A stretch of DNA of 36,348 nt, from the IMG/VR virus record IMGVR_UViG_3300030109_004745, positions 9,007 to 45,354 of that record, one strand, 5' to 3'. Both the position numbers and the translations under genes were made by a program. Origin of the DNA: a virus. Shown here in pieces: positions 7,104 to 15,957 of this stretch. Numbering within the stretch: the stretch's first letter is position 1; each line of letters starts with the position of its first letter. The notes below the pieces were generated by a model, which was given only the letters and a program-made list of their open reading frames with translations, was not told where the DNA came from and ran no database searches.

Positions 7104-7526
7104 ATGTCGATGGCGGGGCCTTACCGTCCTCCGACAACAGCGGGCTATAGACGAGAAAGAACATATTATAACCCACTTGATGTAAATAGAGACGGTAAGG
7201 TAAATCTAAAGGATTTGAAAGCAGCTAAAGACAAAGTAGTGAATAAGCTAGACCAAGACGGAGATGGCGATTTTGATCTACAAGACCTTCACGCTGTAGC
7301 TGATAAACTAATAAATAGAAAAAAGACATGTTCAAAGTGTGGTAAGAAGCTCAAGAAGAAGAGCAAGTATCAAACGGGGGTATGTGTGGAATGCTACAGG
7401 AATCCTTCTGATGAGGAGAGATGCATAGCGGTGACTTCGTCAGGAAATCGATGCCAAAGACGCATATCCGACAAATCCCACAAAGGTTATTGTGGCATAC
7501 ATATCAGAAAGTATGAAGCACAATAG
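7104..7526 (+). CDS. EF-hand pair fused to zinc ribbon and C-x-x-H zinc motif
   Basis: A 140-residue three-part protein. Residues 26-37 (DVNRDGKVNLKD) and 50-61 (DQDGDGDFDLQD) are canonical Ca2+-binding EF-hand loops; the first has the dockerin-like form. C76, C79, C94 and C97 form a zinc ribbon inside a lysine-rich stretch. The end has C107, C117, C130 and H133 in the pattern C-x-A-x-T-x-x-G-x-x-C followed by Y-C-x-x-H, a short zinc motif known from many small phage and bacterial proteins. The combination suggests a calcium-sensing or calcium-stabilised adaptor (inference). An ATG at 7110 is an alternative start. There is no clear ribosome-binding site. Confidence 0.85.
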   Translation: MSMAGPYRPPTTAGYRRERTYYNPLDVNRDGKVNLKDLKAAKDKVVNKLDQDGDGDFDLQDLHAVADKLINRKKTCSKCGKKLKKKSKYQTGVCVECYRNPSDEERCIAVTSSGNRCQRRISDKSHKGYCGIHIRKYEAQ

Positions 7527-7556
7527 CCAATAACCATGGTATAACATGATTAGACC

Positions 7557-8267
7557 ATGAGTGGTCGGCGGACTCGCAAAACTTGTCCATTCTGCCAGCA
7601 TCCAGAAAGGGATGAGCTTGAAGCTAATTTTCGAGCAGGAGTCATCGATCTCAATATATTGGATAGAGATCAGGGGTGGCCAAATGGCACATCGCACACT
7701 CATATGAGAAGGCACAGCGGTCAATTCACCAATCAAAGCAATGTTGAATGTCCTATATGCACACACCCCGAAAGAGCAGAGATAGAGGCTTCTATACTAG
7801 ACCAAAGAGCTAGTATAATGGATTTCTCGGAAGAGTTGGACATTGCCGAGTCTGCAATAAGCTATCATATGGAAAAACACACCAAGCCTCTGATACAGCG
7901 TCAAGCTAACATAGAGGTTTTACCTAGAGCTATACAGACTACAACAGACAGCTTGGAAAGAGTCGAAAGAAACATGAATCGAATGGATAACATCTTATCA
8001 CTTCATTTGGATCGTGTTGAAGAACAGATGATTAACTCTCCAGACTTAGTATCTACGAAAGACCTAGACCTTGGTATAAAATTGCACAGAGAGGTGCGCG
8101 AAACTCTTGGAGAGCTCGCTAAATGGATGGATAAGCTCAAAGAAGTCGATAAGGTTGAAAGCGTGTCTGTGATTACCATCATGCAACAGTATTTCTCTGA
8201 GAAGGCTCCAGATGAATGGAGAACGATTAGACACATGCTAGCTGAAGCAGGAGTGATGGACGAATGA
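7557..8267 (+). CDS. Tandem CPxCxHP zinc-finger DNA-binding protein, terminase small-subunit candidate
   Basis: A 236-residue protein with two copies of an N-terminal module: C10-P-F-C13-Q-H15-P-E-R followed by a helix-turn-helix-like region ending in H-M-R-R-H, and C65-P-I-C68-T-H70-P-E-R followed by a clearer helix-turn-helix (ELDIAESAISYHMEKH). C-P-x-C-x-H-P-x-R linked to a helix-turn-helix is frequent in phage DNA-binding proteins annotated as terminase small subunits. The rest is a long helical region (135-225) suited to oligomerisation. It overlaps the next gene by ATGA. Sitting several genes before the large terminase, it is the best candidate for genome recognition, but a transcription factor cannot be excluded. 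Confidence 0.7.
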   Translation: MSGRRTRKTCPFCQHPERDELEANFRAGVIDLNILDRDQGWPNGTSHTHMRRHSGQFTNQSNVECPICTHPERAEIEASILDQRASIMDFSEELDIAESAISYHMEKHTKPLIQRQANIEVLPRAIQTTTDSLERVERNMNRMDNILSLHLDRVEEQMINSPDLVSTKDLDLGIKLHREVRETLGELAKWMDKLKEVDKVESVSVITIMQQYFSEKAPDEWRTIRHMLAEAGVMDE

Positions 8268-8764
8268 ATGACCCCTTAGATCGCCCAAGTCATGATGACC
8301 TTCAACTCAAAACAGGTATTTATGCTGATAGATTCTCCGAAGTTCTTCACAGTTCATTTCCGAAAGATTGGAGCTCGCTTTTTCTCTTTATGGACGCACT
8401 TGACTTTGTGGTTGAACAGTGGAAGGAGTCTATGGTCTACTATGGCCTTGGTGAAGAAGCCGAGTTAGCCGCTTCAGAGGTCCTCATTCAAAATGCGGTC
8501 ACGAGATGGGTAATCTATCAATTCGTTGCAGAAGATAACGAAGATGTAGATTTTGTAGAAGTGATGAAGGAATTAAACGAACTCAAACAGTGCTATGTTG
8601 ACATCGCAAAATCATATGCCAGAGACCCGATCCTATCTCATTGGTACCTCAATTTACCTTTACATGTATCCGGTTCATTCAAAGCTATCAGGCAAAAAGA
8701 AAGAATCGAGAGAATGAAAGAAGACCTCTACAATGCTGAGGCAAGAAAGGCACTGTATAAGTAG
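8264..8764 (+). CDS. Hypothetical helical protein
   Basis: A 166-residue, mostly alpha-helical acidic protein with aromatic-rich segments (WSSLFLFMDALDFVVEQW; HWYLNLPLHV) and a charged C-terminal helix (KERIERMKEDLYNAEARK). No cysteines and no recognised motif. It starts inside the stop of the zinc-finger gene (ATGA), implying coupled translation and perhaps a joint role in packaging initiation. Function unknown. Confidence 0.8.
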   Translation: MNDPLDRPSHDDLQLKTGIYADRFSEVLHSSFPKDWSSLFLFMDALDFVVEQWKESMVYYGLGEEAELAASEVLIQNAVTRWVIYQFVAEDNEDVDFVEVMKELNELKQCYVDIAKSYARDPILSHWYLNLPLHVSGSFKAIRQKERIERMKEDLYNAEARKALYK

Positions 8765-8775
8765 GGGGTAAAAAA

Positions 8776-10059
8776 ATGGTTTCAGCGAATCCTCGTGATA
8801 TTGGCAACCTATACCGTCCAAGGACTCAGGAGTTCACGGGTGGACACAACCCTAGAGAAGTTCTCGACCTTCAAATCAATCCGAATGAGGATGATGACGG
8901 TTTATCTCACAATTCAAGAAATACCACAGAAGACAAGGAAAGTAGGGAGCAAAGAGACCCTAAGAAAAGAAGAGACAAAGCTCTGCGTGAACTAGCTCCT
9001 GCCTTGCAGCACATATCCATCAAACCTGAGACAATGGATGACGTAGTTACGAGGTCTCCTCGCTTTGATGAAGAAAACAAGCTCCTCGAATCGGGGTTGG
9101 GCGTTGATCTTGGAGCTAGAGGTTTGTCATTGGCTGTCGGCGCGAACCGTGGCCCAGCTAGGAGCGATACGCCGTATGTCACATATGGGCGTGACAATTC
9201 ATTGGGTGCCTTTGGTAAAGAGGACCTTCAGAAGGCTAAAAGGAAGTATAGAGGTAGGAAGTATTCCGAAGATGAGGAATCCGAAGAAGAAGAGAAGAAA
9301 TCTAAGCGTTCTAACAAACGCAAGAAAAAGAGGTCTGGTAGGAAGGGCAAGAAAAAGGCAGGGGGTAAGCTTAGAGGGTCGGCTAGTCGTGATCCGAAGA
9401 GGACTTCAAGGACTCGTGCCGCAGCTGTTAGGCATACGGTAGACAGAGATAGCAAGAATCAAAAGTTTGGGAGACAGCTTAGTCGTCGCTTCGGTTTGGG
9501 GTCTTCTACTGAGCTACCTCTCAGGCTCAGAGACCCGATAGCATATGCACGTAAGTTAGCTAATGAGAAGCTCAGGCGAGAGACTGGTGCCTTACCTCGT
9601 CAATTTACGCCACACCGATCAGCCGGTGCTGGTGTTTCAGAAGGACAGACCCGTGGGGGCTACATCGGAGGTTCAAAAGGGGCAGGGACTCGTATGGCCT
9701 CTCCTCCACAAATGGGTACTAGCATGAGGTCGGGAGCTGCTCTTGATAGATTGTTAGCAGGAGCAGTAGGAGACCCGCTCGGAACTAGCGACCCCCTCGT
9801 TTCTAAAATGAAAGCAGGAAGTTTGTCAAGAACTGAAATTATCGCACTCAAAAAGAAAATAGAGGCTCTTCTCCGTAAATTAGACAAATTAGCGAAAAAC
9901 TCACCAGAACTCGAAGAAAATGCAAAGAGAGGGGCACAGCCATCAGAAAATATAGCAACTTCGCCCACAGGAGGAACCAAATTGGAACCGGGCTACGAAG
10001 CTTGGCAGTTTGAAGACCCCACTATCAGTTTCGAGAGTGGAGTGGTGGGTAGGAAATGA
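8776..10059 (+). CDS. Large low-complexity protein with polybasic tract
   Basis: A 427-residue protein preceded by the weak ribosome-binding sequence GGGGGT. Residues about 160-200 switch from an acidic run (SEDEESEEEEK) to a dense Lys/Arg run (KRSNKRKKKRSGRKGKKK), which would bind nucleic acid or other polyanions strongly. The C-terminal 150 residues are Gly/Ser/Pro-rich with one leucine/lysine helix at about 350-375 and end near YEAWQFEDP. No family is recognised. The position between the small- and large-terminase candidates and the charge pattern suggest a genome-associated internal virion protein (inference). Confidence 0.75.
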   Translation: MVSANPRDIGNLYRPRTQEFTGGHNPREVLDLQINPNEDDDGLSHNSRNTTEDKESREQRDPKKRRDKALRELAPALQHISIKPETMDDVVTRSPRFDEENKLLESGLGVDLGARGLSLAVGANRGPARSDTPYVTYGRDNSLGAFGKEDLQKAKRKYRGRKYSEDEESEEEEKKSKRSNKRKKKRSGRKGKKKAGGKLRGSASRDPKRTSRTRAAAVRHTVDRDSKNQKFGRQLSRRFGLGSSTELPLRLRDPIAYARKLANEKLRRETGALPRQFTPHRSAGAGVSEGQTRGGYIGGSKGAGTRMASPPQMGTSMRSGAALDRLLAGAVGDPLGTSDPLVSKMKAGSLSRTEIIALKKKIEALLRKLDKLAKNSPELEENAKRGAQPSENIATSPTGGTKLEPGYEAWQFEDPTISFESGVVGRK

Positions 10060-11978
10060 TTGGACGCTCTTGGGTGTTTGACTTTGATAGATATGTCATC
10101 CAGAAGGGCTATGGTGCCTTTGACATGGATGCTTTGGCACAAGCTATTCTAGCTAACCCAGATGAAGGGCTAAGCCTTCTCTTTAGCGACCCATCAATAA
10201 GGATAAATGTCTTGGAAAGCGAACTGACTGGTGTCGAGATAGATGCCATTGATATGGCCTTGAAGACTACCCTCGATCCAGAGTTTCAACGAGTCGCTCA
10301 GGCTATACACGACGGTCCAACGAATCCTGAGTACAATAATGCCATAGCTCTCGCAATACGTCAGGGAGCTCCATTGATTAACAGTGGAATAGAACAACAA
10401 AATAGGATGAATGCAAATGCAGGAAGGGGGTTTGAGAGTATGGACCCTGCATTCACCATAGACCAAAACGGGGTGACTGTAAATTCGCCTTGGCGAAGAG
10501 GGGCTATGGCTCAAATGGGTGCACAGATAACGGATAAGAAAACACGGGCCGTCAATCCCTTTGATAAAAGTGGAACTTTGGTTACGCACATTCTTTCCCC
10601 TAAGATGTCCAAAAACACACCAGAGGGGTGGGCGCGTCCCTATGAAGAAGCTCTTCAATCGATGGGAGTGGATAAGGGAGGCAGGAGAGATAGGTACATC
10701 AGAGCACACAAAGACCCTTCTAAGCGAAGAACGGTTAGCTTTCATGACGACACACAATTTCTTCAATTCAAAGATTCGATTCTCACGTCCTCACAAGTCA
10801 ATCCACAGCCATCAACAGAAGAAGCAGCAAGTGCGGCGGTGGGTGATTACCTAGCTACGAACAATGCATTCACCACCACTGGTCTTCATCATCACGCATT
10901 AGAATCCACATTAGCTAGGAACATGAGAGCAGATGACCCGGAGATGCCGATACTCGATGAGCAGTTAGAACAGGAGCGGGTAGAAGATCAACTCAAAGAG
11001 CCAACCGCACCACCAGTTCCTGATTTTAATCAGATGAGGTCAATAATACACCCAGAAGATAGAGATCAGAAATGGCTTAACAACATGCAGAGCAATACGA
11101 ATGCATATCTTATGAACAACGCTACAGGTAAAATCAATCAAAATGTTGTTGATTATCTGACTTCTCCAAAACACAACATGTCTGAAGAAGAAGCTCGTAA
11201 GCTCATTACAGACGTTAGATTTGGAAGAGGTAGCGGTGGCGTTACTCGCAGGTTCATGGACGCTTTGACTCAGCACCATTCGTCTAGCGGTATAATGCCC
11301 GGTCACTACGAAGGAGATGCAGAATCTACCGCTGATCCTATATCAACTACTGATAGTCGTCAACCTGTTGTAGAACAACCACCAGTACAGACACCAGACC
11401 CAACGGCTCCAATTCCTCCTGCTTTTCCTCCTCCTGCTGCTCCAATACCGATACCAGACCCCAATCCTCCACCTCCACAGGGCGTCATGCCTCCTCCAAC
11501 TAGAACTAGAGCTGCTCCTCCTGTACCTGACCGAAGTAGGCTATTGCCTATCGAGCAATCACCTGCACTTCGTAGATACCTCATGTCTACCATGCCCGGT
11601 ATAAAAAGAGATATACCATCGTCCGACACACCTGCACGGGGCAGTGGAGGCGATAGCATAGAAGAACAAATCGCTCAAATCATGTCTCAACTAGAAAACG
11701 GCAATCCAAATGTGTCTAAGAGTGCAGCTTCAGATATCGAAGGATACCTAGAAATGGTTCAAATGGAGCTCGCTAAGGCAGTAATTGAGGATAAATTTGA
11801 TGTGCCCGATTTCAATATAGATTCTCCGACTGACATAGCTATGATGGGCGCACACATTCAAAGACCGACTACAGATGTGATCGGTATATTGTTCACAAAA
11901 GGGGATTGGCGGAATATTGCTAAGACGATGGGGATTGAGCATGAAAAAGTACAGTTGGTGAAGGTGGCGTTCTCATGA
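10056..11978 (+). CDS. Large hypothetical protein with proline-rich linker
   Basis: A 640-residue protein overlapping its upstream neighbour by ATGA. The N-terminal 130 residues look globular and helical, residues 140-430 are mixed and hydrophilic, and residues about 435-495 are an extended proline-rich linker (for example APIPPAFPPPAAPIPIP) at DNA positions near 11370-11530. A helical C-terminal domain (about 535-640) ends with a beta-like strand (KVQLVKVAFS). No catalytic motif, cysteine cluster or membrane span is evident. Linked two-domain architecture and position favour a minor structural protein; function unknown. Confidence 0.75.
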   Translation: MIGRSWVFDFDRYVIQKGYGAFDMDALAQAILANPDEGLSLLFSDPSIRINVLESELTGVEIDAIDMALKTTLDPEFQRVAQAIHDGPTNPEYNNAIALAIRQGAPLINSGIEQQNRMNANAGRGFESMDPAFTIDQNGVTVNSPWRRGAMAQMGAQITDKKTRAVNPFDKSGTLVTHILSPKMSKNTPEGWARPYEEALQSMGVDKGGRRDRYIRAHKDPSKRRTVSFHDDTQFLQFKDSILTSSQVNPQPSTEEAASAAVGDYLATNNAFTTTGLHHHALESTLARNMRADDPEMPILDEQLEQERVEDQLKEPTAPPVPDFNQMRSIIHPEDRDQKWLNNMQSNTNAYLMNNATGKINQNVVDYLTSPKHNMSEEEARKLITDVRFGRGSGGVTRRFMDALTQHHSSSGIMPGHYEGDAESTADPISTTDSRQPVVEQPPVQTPDPTAPIPPAFPPPAAPIPIPDPNPPPPQGVMPPPTRTRAAPPVPDRSRLLPIEQSPALRRYLMSTMPGIKRDIPSSDTPARGSGGDSIEEQIAQIMSQLENGNPNVSKSAASDIEGYLEMVQMELAKAVIEDKFDVPDFNIDSPTDIAMMGAHIQRPTTDVIGILFTKGDWRNIAKTMGIEHEKVQLVKVAFS

Positions 11979-13231
11979 TTGAATCATATCAGAACCGCAG
12001 CGTATCGGATATGCTCTTCAAGCATTTCGTAAAAATGACTCCACAACAACAAGAAGCTATTGATTTCGCATCTAATGCTCAATTGCCTCGGAAGGAATCA
12101 AAGAGAACGATGTCCGATGAGAACCTAAGAGCGGGAGTAGAGAAGGTAACTGGGTCAACAACAGCACCAAGGGGTAACTTTACTGAGAGATTAAATGCAC
12201 TCAAGCCACAAGCTACGCCCTCACCAGAACCTAAGTTTGATGGCAGTATGTTCAATCTACCACAGGCAAAGGGACCTGAAATGCCTGAGAATGCACCCGA
12301 AGGAACACAAATGATCTCCGGTAGAGCCGACTACAGTAATGTCGCACCGACCAATAATCCTGAGAAAGAAGCAGCAAAACCTGAGTTTGGTGGCTTTGAC
12401 TCAGAGAGCTTTCGAGATATGTTCGGTCAACAGGTCGAAAATGCACCTTATCAGGATAGGAGAATTAAGTCAGGCGGTGCTTTCAGAAACACTGCCGATG
12501 CGACAATGGACCGCCTTTCGGCCATAAGAAGGGGCAAACTACCAACCGCTGCCAATGCAGCTGAGAGTCAGAGGCTTTCCACTCGTATGACGCCAGACCA
12601 ACAAGCTAGGAGAGTACGAACTCAACAATCTACTTTAGAACGGGAGAAAAGAGCTAGGGCTACAAACAGACAGGACACTAAAATGAATACTCTGATGAGC
12701 AGAGCTCCGGGTTCTCCATTCGCGGGAACGAAACCACGAGAGGTTCAAGGAGCTTTGAAAGCGGGCCTTAAAGAAGGTTCTGAACCAGCCACAGCAGGAT
12801 CAACGACGCAAACAGGAACACAAACAGAAACTGAGCAGCCATCCGTAGAAGAAGCGACAAGAGTCCTTTCCACAGGGAACGGAAACCAGCGAAACGCAAG
12901 AGGTGGAGGCGCACTGTTTGGGGGTAAGGACGGTGGCGTAAAAATACCCGGCGTCAGGGCAGCTGCAAACTACTCAGCACGGAACCCCGGAAAGACAGGT
13001 GCCATGTTAGGGTTGCCAGCTGCTTACGCCATGTTCGGCGGGGCTCTTGAAGGTGGAATAAATTTAGCTAGAAGAGGTTTTGACGCTATTCAACAAAGAC
13101 AGAATCCAACAATAACACGTAGTCTCGCAGAATACAACCCCGAACTATCTATTTTGCTTAAGACGCAAGCAGGTATGAGGGCACGTCGAGACATTCGATC
13201 AACGGAGGTCATTCGGTATGCCTACGGATGA
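11975..13231 (+). CDS. Hypothetical structural-type protein
   Basis: A 418-residue protein starting within the previous stop codon (ATGA). It is hydrophilic, rich in Ala, Arg, Gln and Thr, with a Thr/Gln/Glu-rich low-complexity stretch near residues 270-290 and a small-residue hydrophobic patch near 335-355 (GKTGAMLGLPAAYAMFGGAL) that could be a single membrane-interacting helix. The C-terminus is basic. No domain is recognised. It overlaps the next gene by 14 bases. By context it may be a minor virion or ejection protein, since such proteins often combine disorder with one glycine/alanine-rich helix (inference). Confidence 0.75.
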   Translation: MIESYQNRSVSDMLFKHFVKMTPQQQEAIDFASNAQLPRKESKRTMSDENLRAGVEKVTGSTTAPRGNFTERLNALKPQATPSPEPKFDGSMFNLPQAKGPEMPENAPEGTQMISGRADYSNVAPTNNPEKEAAKPEFGGFDSESFRDMFGQQVENAPYQDRRIKSGGAFRNTADATMDRLSAIRRGKLPTAANAAESQRLSTRMTPDQQARRVRTQQSTLEREKRARATNRQDTKMNTLMSRAPGSPFAGTKPREVQGALKAGLKEGSEPATAGSTTQTGTQTETEQPSVEEATRVLSTGNGNQRNARGGGALFGGKDGGVKIPGVRAAANYSARNPGKTGAMLGLPAAYAMFGGALEGGINLARRGFDAIQQRQNPTITRSLAEYNPELSILLKTQAGMRARRDIRSTEVIRYAYG

Positions 13232-14549
13232 TACGTTTGATGTTGCTTGGGGTCAAGTATCCAATGACAATCTCCAGAAATTTAGTTTTTTTGAGGGCCT
13301 TGCTAGGGATTTTGGGTTTGAAGACTATGCAAATCGAATGAGAGACCGAGAAGAAGCTCAGCAGCAACTCCAAGCAAGTCTCCGGGCAGGTCTTGTTGAT
13401 TCAAACACACCATATCAGAACATGGTGGCAACACAACAGGCCATGTTCGCAGAACAAGAAGCAATGAGACAAGCACAACTCCGTGAACAATTAGCTGCAC
13501 TCCAAGCTCAACTGGCCGAACAAGAGTCTTCAGAGGCAGAAACCGTAGGTGACACTATGGGGCAACCTCCTGTACCTTCTGACGACGAAACCGAAGCAGA
13601 AGAAATAACCACAGTCGAAAGCGCGGAAGAAGTGATGGGTACTCCGCCGGAAGCCCCTTCCGACAAAAGGACGAAAGAGATTGGTGAGTCTTTTGACCTT
13701 GATATCGAACCAGACCCTTCATTGGGGCAATTATCTACTGATTACGAGTTCAATGCTATTGATATGATCACAGGGGCCAATGAGCTCGCAGATAAGAGAA
13801 CTGCAAATGAGCATTTGACAAGTACAATCTACAATTCTAGTCTTGGGGATGAAAAGGCACTGAGGGTGCTATACGAACTTAGCAACCCAGCGGCCTTTCA
13901 AGGAGCTGTAAGGACGACCGGGATTCCTGAAAGCACATTGAAAGATATGCTAAAAGAGGCTACAAAGAAAGCCCAAGGAACAGTGGATAGCCGAAGAGCG
14001 AAGGAAAGTCAAGATAGCTTGGCCGGAGAAACTGATTCGGTCGATGTTACAATGACAGGGGGGTCGCCCGAAGAAGATAGAACAACGGTTAAGGTAGGCG
14101 GCAAGAAAGGAGCCATAGAGCTACCTCTCAAATTCACTGAAAACCAAATAGATAACGTCCGGCCCGACGTGTTTGAAACCGATGATAAAGGCGATGTAGT
14201 TACAACAACGGGTAGAAAGGGCCCCACAAAGAAAAAATCCGATGATATAGTCTCAGATGTTTGGAGCGTTGTCAAAGACCCCTTCGCAAATCCTTTTTAC
14301 AATCGGAATGCTTTTGCTATGACTGACCAAAAACCACCGGAGGTGACATATGATGATACTCCTACATTCGAGGTAGATACTAGCTTACTCAAAAAAGCGG
14401 GTCCAGAGAATGCACTCAAAGAGGCCGGTTTCGATAGCAGATCGGGTGATGATGTTAGCTTATTGCCAACGTCTATTTTTACACGGGACGATACTCCTTC
14501 TGTAGATAATATGAGTTTGTTGCCAAAGGGGTGGAAAGCAGATGAGTGA
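13218..14549 (+). CDS. Acidic hypothetical protein with FxxAW-type N-terminus
   Basis: A 443-residue acidic protein beginning MPTDDTFDVAWGQVSNDN, a recognisable member of the recurring tag set (F-x-x-A-W). Residues 50-100 form a long Gln/Ala/Glu-rich helix suited to coiled-coil formation, residues 100-160 are very acidic, and the remainder is Asp/Lys/Thr-rich with few hydrophobic segments. The fold is not recognised. It overlaps the large terminase by eight bases, and both stops and starts are tightly packed. A scaffold-like or terminase-associated role is possible but not shown. Confidence 0.75.
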   Translation: MPTDDTFDVAWGQVSNDNLQKFSFFEGLARDFGFEDYANRMRDREEAQQQLQASLRAGLVDSNTPYQNMVATQQAMFAEQEAMRQAQLREQLAALQAQLAEQESSEAETVGDTMGQPPVPSDDETEAEEITTVESAEEVMGTPPEAPSDKRTKEIGESFDLDIEPDPSLGQLSTDYEFNAIDMITGANELADKRTANEHLTSTIYNSSLGDEKALRVLYELSNPAAFQGAVRTTGIPESTLKDMLKEATKKAQGTVDSRRAKESQDSLAGETDSVDVTMTGGSPEEDRTTVKVGGKKGAIELPLKFTENQIDNVRPDVFETDDKGDVVTTTGRKGPTKKKSDDIVSDVWSVVKDPFANPFYNRNAFAMTDQKPPEVTYDDTPTFEVDTSLLKKAGPENALKEAGFDSRSGDDVSLLPTSIFTRDDTPSVDNMSLLPKGWKADE

Positions 14550-15957
14550 AGCCGTTCAGAAACTGACCAGCAAAGTCGATTTCGACATGGGTCGGCGCGA
14601 TTTTAGATTCTTTTTTGAGGACATATGCGGTTTTCAATTAGCAGATTTCCATAAAGAATGGTATGAGATGGCACAGAACAATAGCAAGATATGCGTCATA
14701 GCCAGCCGTGACCACGGCAAATCGGTTTTCTTTAGATGCTATCTATTATGGAGGATGGCTTACAACCCCAATACTGAGGTTCTTTTCTTCAGCCACAGCC
14801 AGCATCAATCTATAGACCACATGGCTAAGATGGATGAACTCATCATGACAACCCCCGCTCTAGCTCATTTGAAGCCAAAAAGAGGTTGGGCAAAGCAGCT
14901 ATTCAAGATGACTAACAAGTCATCGATCAGGGCTATGTCTGTCGGTAAGGCTGTTCGTGGTGCTCACCCTGATATCGTGGTCCTTGACGACATATTGTCA
15001 AGTGAAGCCCAAACTCAGCTCAAAGCCATAGCCACATGGTTCTATACAGCTTTACTACCCGTTCTTCACCACACCGCTCAACTATGCATAGTAGGTACGC
15101 CTTTTTCATATACAGATTTGTATTCGGAGTTAAAAACTCTTGACGGTTATTCGGTGGGAGAATATCCAGCTATCAATGAAGCCACGGGTGATCCTTTATG
15201 GCCGGAAAGATGGAATCTTGATGCGTTAAATGCTAGAAAGGGAGAAATGACCTCTATTGCATTCACAAGAGAGTATCTGTGTAAGCCAATAGCTAGTGAG
15301 TCTAGCTTGTTCCCCGAAGAGGTGCTAGACCGAGTGAAAGACGATAGCTTGTCTTTGTCCTATTATCCAGACCCCGATGAGAGTCTGAACTACTATATTG
15401 GATGGGACCCGGCAATCAGTGCTGACCGTAGAGCAGATTATACCTGTATGATTGTTATTGGTATGAATGAGAATAGGCATAAACGGGTCATACACGTACA
15501 CCATGAGAAAAACATGGATTTCAATCAGCAGATCGAGAAGATAATCGAACTCAATGCAAGATTTAATCCTGTTATAATAGAGCTTGAGACGAATAACTTC
15601 GCTATGGCCTTTAATCAAGTATTACAAGAAATTAGTGATCTTCCGATTAAACCATTCAATATGAGTAGAATGAAGAAAGAAGCTCTTATTCACACCTTAC
15701 AATTACACTTTGAACAAAAACACCTCTTAATTCCTTACAAAGATGAAGGAGCTACTAGAAGGCACATGAACGCTCTTCTCACTGAATTATCATATTTTAC
15801 CATGTTAGAGAACGGTAAGATGGAGAGCTTGGGGGCTCATGACGATATGGTCATTGCCTTGGCACTTTCCGTTCAAGCTACAAAAGAGTACAGAGAGAAT
15901 ATTGTGATACTCGATGGAGACACATGGCGTAGTAGATTGGGGTGGGCCGATGCTTGA
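14542..15957 (+). CDS. terL: Large terminase subunit (packaging ATPase and nuclease)
   Basis: A 471-residue protein of normal terminase length. The ATPase domain has a Walker A variant ASRDHGKS (residues 54-61), a Walker B DIVVLDD (144-150, with D149 and D150), and a coupling-type segment VGTPFSYTDL downstream. The RNase H-like nuclease domain has D289 in YYIGWDPAIS (284-293), E347/E349 in IIELETN, and a C-terminal HDDM (433-436). These acidic residues are the expected metal ligands. The enzyme cuts concatemeric DNA and drives it through the portal into the procapsid. It is followed with an eight-base overlap by the next gene and then by portal, the usual packaging order. Confidence 0.95.
   Translation: MSEAVQKLTSKVDFDMGRRDFRFFFEDICGFQLADFHKEWYEMAQNNSKICVIASRDHGKSVFFRCYLLWRMAYNPNTEVLFFSHSQHQSIDHMAKMDELIMTTPALAHLKPKRGWAKQLFKMTNKSSIRAMSVGKAVRGAHPDIVVLDDILSSEAQTQLKAIATWFYTALLPVLHHTAQLCIVGTPFSYTDLYSELKTLDGYSVGEYPAINEATGDPLWPERWNLDALNARKGEMTSIAFTREYLCKPIASESSLFPEEVLDRVKDDSLSLSYYPDPDESLNYYIGWDPAISADRRADYTCMIVIGMNENRHKRVIHVHHEKNMDFNQQIEKIIELNARFNPVIIELETNNFAMAFNQVLQEISDLPIKPFNMSRMKKEALIHTLQLHFEQKHLLIPYKDEGATRRHMNALLTELSYFTMLENGKMESLGAHDDMVIALALSVQATKEYRENIVILDGDTWRSRLGWADA

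Noticed and set aside
9065-9442. Alternative + strand frame inside the polybasic protein gene
   Set aside because: Arg/Lys-rich shadow of the Lys/Glu-rich tract; the main frame is longer, has an ATGA-coupled neighbour and a sensible start.
10194-10766. 190-codon minus-strand frame
   Set aside because: Overlaps fully the well-supported 640-residue + strand gene, with unnatural Cys/His/Ser composition and no start signals.
11370-11530. Proline-rich tract as a separate repeat element
   Set aside because: Irregular Pro/Ala/Ile composition without a fixed DNA unit; treated as a protein linker in the 640-residue gene.
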